Shown in pieces: positions 7,914-9,940 of a DNA stretch of 9,940 bases. Made by a program: the position numbers and the translations under genes. Below the pieces are notes generated by a model. It ran no database searches and had not been told where the DNA came from. It worked only from the letters and a program-made list of their open reading frames with translations. Every line of letters begins with the position of its first letter. Positions within the stretch are counted from its first letter, which is position 1. The stretch spans positions 1 to 9,940 of the forward strand of contig JAJZEG010000271.1 in NCBI GenBank assembly GCA_021828605.1. Reading direction: 5' to 3'. Source of the DNA: Pseudomonadota bacterium (lineage in GTDB: Bacteria > Pseudomonadota > Alphaproteobacteria > Acetobacterales > Acetobacteraceae).

Positions 7914-8096
7914 TCAGGTCCGATCACCGCGGAGCGTATCTTTGGTTTTACCAACGGCTTTTTGGGTTTTACCGACGGCTTTATCGGCTTTGCCTTCGAC
8001 CCGTAATTTATCATTGCCGGTGACTTTGCCGGTCGTGTCTTTGACGCTGCCTTTGATTTCGTTGGCAGTGCCTTTGATCCGATTATGATCGACCAT
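7914..8096 (-). CDS. CsbD-like general stress protein
   Basis: This is a 60-residue, highly charged and hydrophilic protein of the CsbD family, named for a Bacillus subtilis sigma-B-controlled gene. The typical opening NRIKGTANEIKGSVKDTTGKV (5-25) is clear, and the C-terminal half has lysine-rich near-repeats (KADKAVGKTQKAVGKTKDTL, 36-55). It has no cysteines and no membrane segment, and is probably cytoplasmic and largely helical or disordered. The exact role in the family is unknown, although these proteins are often stress-induced. The ATG at 8096 is preceded by GAGGAG 7 nt upstream, and the 8-bp inverted repeat at 8117-8140 lies just above it. I looked for an alphaproteobacterial EcfG-type promoter (GGAAC, about 17 nt, CGTT) upstream and did not find one. 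Confidence 0.9.
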   Translation of the reverse strand: MVDHNRIKGTANEIKGSVKDTTGKVTGNDKLRVEGKADKAVGKTQKAVGKTKDTLRGDRT

Positions 8097-8116
8097 GACG
8101 ATGCTCCTCGCATGAC

Positions 8117-8140
8117 GCGATCGGCCAGATTACCGATCGC
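8117..8140. repeat. Perfect 8-bp inverted repeat upstream of the CsbD-like gene
   Basis: GCGATCGG (8117-8124) and CCGATCGC (8133-8140) are perfect inverted arms separated by 8 nt (CCAGATTA). The element ends 21 nt upstream of the CsbD-like start codon, just above its Shine-Dalgarno. It could be a dyad operator for a dimeric regulator or a leader-RNA hairpin. The arms are visible directly; the function is inference. Confidence 0.5.
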
Positions 8141-8165
8141 ATAGGTTAGGAGTGGGAAATGGGAT

Positions 8166-8181
8166 CAGCCGTTAGCGGCTG
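8166..8181 (-). terminator. Candidate hairpin terminator downstream of gapR
   Basis: CAGCCG and CGGCTG form a perfect 6-bp stem with a 4-nt loop, 49 nt past the gapR stop in the direction of its transcription. On the minus strand the stem is followed by ATCCCATTTCCC, which has only a three-T run, so an intrinsic terminator is possible but weak. It may instead be part of the regulatory region of the CsbD-like gene. Confidence 0.3.
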
Positions 8182-8229
8182 CCAGGGCCCGCGCTGATTA
8201 CTGGCCGAATTGTCATAGGATGGTTAGGT

Positions 8230-8511
8230 TTAGCCCATGCCGAGGGCGCGTTTATAGACATCGAGCAAGGTTTCCTGCTCCTCGATATCGGCGGGTTCCT
8301 GTTTGCGCAGGCGGATCAGTTGGCGCAGCACTTTGACGTCAAAGCCGGCCGATTTGGCTTCGGAATAAATATCCTTGATGTCTGAACTCAGCGCTTTGCG
8401 TTCCTCCTCCAGGCGCTCGATCCGCTCGACAATGCTTTTCAGCCGGTCGGCGGCGATATTGCCGGTGGTCGCGTGGTCGGATTGGGATTTATCAGCAGTG
8501 TCGAAGGCCAT
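8230..8511 (-). CDS. gapR: GapR nucleoid-associated protein (DUF2312)
   Basis: GapR, defined in Caulobacter, is an essential or near-essential alphaproteobacterial protein that binds AT-rich, overtwisted DNA ahead of replication and transcription and helps type II topoisomerases relieve positive supercoils. The 93-residue protein fits the family. A variable N-terminus (1-18) is followed by the coiled-coil dimerisation helix AADRLKSIVERIERLEEERKAL. Next come the near-invariant EAKSAGFDVKVLRQLIRLRKQ (52-72), carrying the DNA-contacting basic residues, and a C-terminal helix ending LLDVYKRALGMG. The frame extends upstream, but I start at the ATG at 8511 because GGAG lies 6 nt before it and the extension is not family-like. 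It is 51 nt downstream of the DUF1244 gene on the same strand and probably cotranscribed with it. Confidence 0.95.
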   Translation of the reverse strand: MAFDTADKSQSDHATTGNIAADRLKSIVERIERLEEERKALSSDIKDIYSEAKSAGFDVKVLRQLIRLRKQEPADIEEQETLLDVYKRALGMG

Positions 8512-8562
8512 TTTTCGCTCCGGTGCAGGGAGCGGGCGGGATAGAGCGCGCACGGCAATGGG

Positions 8563-8862
8563 TCAATGGTCGGGGGTGTGCGGAGCGGCGGCAGCGAAGG
8601 CGGCTTGCTGCTCGGGTGAGGCGGGGGCCTGATATTTTGCCTGCCAATCGCGATAGGGCATGCCGTAAATCAGTTCGCGGGCTTGCGGGTCGGTGAGGGT
8701 GACGCCGCGCTGGTCGGCTTCCTCGCGATACCAGCGCGACAGGCAGTTGCGGCAGAAACCCGCCAGATTCATCATGTCGATATTCTGCACATCGGTGCGC
8801 GCTTGCAAATGCGCGATCAGGCGGCGGAAGGCAGCGGCCTGGAACTCGGTGGTTTGGTCCAT
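8563..8862 (-). CDS. DUF1244 family protein
   Basis: This 99-residue cytoplasmic protein belongs to the DUF1244 family, conserved in many Proteobacteria but without an assigned biochemical role. It shows the full signature: AAAFRRLIAHLQARTDVQNI (9-28), then DMMNLAGFCRNCLSRWYREE (29-48) with a CxxC pair at Cys37 and Cys40, and YGMPYRDWQAKYQ further on. The C-terminus is an alanine/proline-rich tail. The strict CxxC and the Trp-Tyr that follow suggest a metal or redox site, but this is inference. I start at the ATG at 8862, since GGAG is 8 nt upstream and the longer frame to 8985 crosses into the pyruvate kinase start region with non-family residues. It lies between gapR and the divergent pyk gene, an arrangement I recall from other Alphaproteobacteria. 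Confidence 0.88.
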   Translation of the reverse strand: MDQTTEFQAAAFRRLIAHLQARTDVQNIDMMNLAGFCRNCLSRWYREEADQRGVTLTDPQARELIYGMPYRDWQAKYQAPASPEQQAAFAAAAPHTPDH

Positions 8863-8975
8863 GATGGTTCTCCAATCGTTTGCAGTCAGGGATGATGATC
8901 GGGCGGTGCGGTTGCAGTGAGGTGGCAATGCGTGCTGGAATTTGCCATAGCAGGAGCGAAACAGGGGACATAGGC
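8863..8975. promoter_or_regulatory. Divergent intergenic region, DUF1244 gene / pyk
   Basis: These 113 bases must hold start signals for both the minus-strand DUF1244-gapR unit and pyk. Ribosome sites are clear: GGAG before DUF1244 and AGGGGA at 8963-8968, 7 nt before the pyk ATG. For pyk, TTGCAG (8912-8917) is a possible -35, but no good -10 lies at the right distance. I cannot assign promoters with confidence. Confidence 0.4.
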
Positions 8976-9940
8976 ATGACATCACGGTTGCGCAGGCATC
9001 GACGCACGAAAATCATCGCGACGATTGGGCCCGCCAGTTCGAGTTTGGAGATGCTCACCCAGTTGTTTGAGGCTGGGGCTGATATGTTTCGGTTGAATTT
9101 CAGCCATGGCAGCCATGCCGACCACGCTGAGCGGATTGAGATGATCCGCGCGCTGGAGCGCAAAATGGGTCGCCCGATTGGGATTTTGGCCGATGTGCAG
9201 GGGCCGAAATTGCGAGTGGGGCAGTTCCAAGGGGGGCGGGTGCAGCTGCAAGCCGGGCAGAGTTTTCAGCTCGATTTGAGCGCCGCACCTGGCGATACCC
9301 GCCGGGTTAATTTGCCGCATCCCGAAATTATCGCCGCCGCCGGGATTGGTACCACGCTCCTGCTCGATGACGGCAAATTGCGGCTGCGGGTGACCCGCAA
9401 GCGCGAGGATCATTTGCTGACCGAAGTGCTGAACGGCGCGGTGCTGTCGGATCGCAAGGGCGTTAATGTGCCTGACGTGGTGCTGCCGATCCCGGCTTTG
9501 ACCGTGAAAGATCGGGCGGATTTGGATTTCGTGCTGGCGTTGGGCATTGAATATATCGGGCTGTCTTTTGTGCAGCGGCCCGAGGATGTGATGGAAGCCA
9601 AGGCCATTGCCAATGGCCGGGCTTTGGTGATGACCAAAATGGAAAAGCCGCAGGCGCTTGATAATTTGGACGCGATTTTGGATGCGTCCGATGCGGTGAT
9701 GGTCGCGCGCGGTGATTTGGGCGTGGAGTTGCCCGCCGAGGAAGTGCCGATTGCGCAAAAGCGGATTATTCGTGCCGCCCAACGGCGCGGCCTGCCGGTG
9801 GTGGTCGCGACCCAGATGTTAGAGAGCATGATCAGCGCCCCTGCCCCCACCCGCGCCGAAGCCTCTGACGTGGCGACGGCGGTGTTTGATGGCGCGGATG
9901 CGGTGATGCTGTCTGCCGAGACCGCAGCCGGCCAATATCC
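8976..9940 (+). CDS. pyk: Pyruvate kinase (3' end cut by window edge)
   Basis: Pyruvate kinase transfers phosphate from phosphoenolpyruvate to ADP, the last glycolytic step. The open frame runs from the ATG at 8976 to the right edge without a stop. It gives 321 full codons of an expected 470-480, so the C-terminal allosteric domain is missing from view. Visible signatures are [11 protein letters not shown] (11-21), MFRLNFSHG (37-45), [10 protein letters not shown] (73-82), and the B domain (about 80-175) with [12 protein letters not shown]. The catalytic stretch [13 protein letters not shown] has Lys221 and Glu223. [13 protein letters not shown] (241-253) has the metal-binding Asp247, and ATQMLESM (278-285) and [19 protein letters not shown] close the visible part. 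An AGGGGA ribosome site lies 7 nt upstream. The gene is divergent from the DUF1244-gapR pair. Whether it is an allosterically controlled form cannot be judged from this part. Confidence 0.97.
   Translation, partial: MTSRLRRHRRTKIIATIGPASSSLEMLTQLFEAGADMFRLNFSHGSHADHAERIEMIRALERKMGRPIGILADVQGPKLRVGQFQGGRVQLQAGQSFQLDLSAAPGDTRRVNLPHPEIIAAAGIGTTLLLDDGKLRLRVTRKREDHLLTEVLNGAVLSDRKGVNVPDVVLPIPALTVKDRADLDFVLALGIEYIGLSFVQRPEDVMEAKAIANGRALVMTKMEKPQALDNLDAILDASDAVMVARGDLGVELPAEEVPIAQKRIIRAAQRRGLPVVVATQMLESMISAPAPTRAEASDVATAVFDGADAVMLSAETAAGQY

Larger units (their letters stand above)
8097..8229. other. Non-coding stretch between gapR and the CsbD-like gene
   Basis: No credible gene lies in these 133 bases. 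They contain the Shine-Dalgarno of the CsbD-like gene, the two inverted repeats listed separately, and a G+C-rich GGGCCC block at about 8185-8190. I could not identify a convincing -35/-10 pair on the minus strand, although a promoter for the CsbD-like gene should lie here. Confidence 0.5.

Noticed and set aside
7930..8000. Repeated GGTTTTACC-ACGGCTTT units
   Set aside because: These are the coding repeats of the lysine/glycine-rich tail of the CsbD-like protein, not an independent repeat element.
8140..8229. Similar words CATAGG and GGTTAGG near 8140-8150 and 8214-8229
   Set aside because: The matches are short and unevenly spaced, so they are not convincing as a direct repeat or pair of operator sites.
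8982..9782. Long minus-strand frame (266 codons) opposite pyk
   Set aside because: The plus strand is an unambiguous pyruvate kinase, and the antisense product has biased composition and no motifs.

Overview
The window is a gene-dense housekeeping segment of an alphaproteobacterial chromosome, roughly 60% G+C by eye. The gapR (DUF2312) – DUF1244 – pyk neighbourhood, the rpiB-glyA-nrdR-ribD-ribE-ribB-ribH-nusB order and the metal-site type of HemB all fit Alphaproteobacteria. An acetic-acid-bacteria/Rhodospirillales-like host is my best guess, but the exact family is not proven by the sequence. I see no tRNA, rRNA, CRISPR array, insertion sequence or phage gene.

Region 1 (1-6105, all minus strand) reads as one operon, listed here in transcription order: rpiB, glyA, nrdR, ribD, ribE, ribB(A), ribH, nusB. 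The last gene runs off the left edge. Spacings are tight: 15, 41 and 22 nt, then TAATG, TGATG and ATGA stop/start overlaps, then 2 nt. It combines pentose phosphate interconversion (RpiB makes or uses ribulose 5-phosphate, the substrate of RibB), one-carbon metabolism (GlyA), control of ribonucleotide reductase (NrdR), four riboflavin enzymes (RibD, RibB, RibH, RibE) and the antitermination factor NusB. The C-terminal GTP cyclohydrolase II half of RibB(A) has lost its zinc cysteines and catalytic motif, so step one of the pathway must be encoded elsewhere.

Region 2 (6106-6213) is the divergent promoter region between that operon and hemB. A single AT-rich core carries -10-like hexamers on both strands that overlap almost completely. 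hemB (6214-7209, plus) encodes porphobilinogen synthase with an aspartate-type rather than cysteine-type metal site.

Region 3 (7210-8229, minus) is a small accessory patch. It holds an intact DUF2442 gene preceded by only the C-terminal tail of its usual DUF4160 partner, then a three-helix GlsB/YeaQ-type membrane protein, a CsbD-like stress protein, and a 133-nt non-coding stretch with two perfect inverted repeats.

Region 4 (8230-9940) holds gapR (a nucleoid protein that binds overtwisted DNA) and a DUF1244 gene, both minus, and divergently the first two thirds of pyruvate kinase, cut by the right edge.

Most of the window is ordinary core metabolism. I found no clear new system. The items most worth a second look are the degenerate RibBA, the decayed DUF4160/DUF2442 pair, the symmetrical divergent promoter and the inverted repeats upstream of the CsbD gene.
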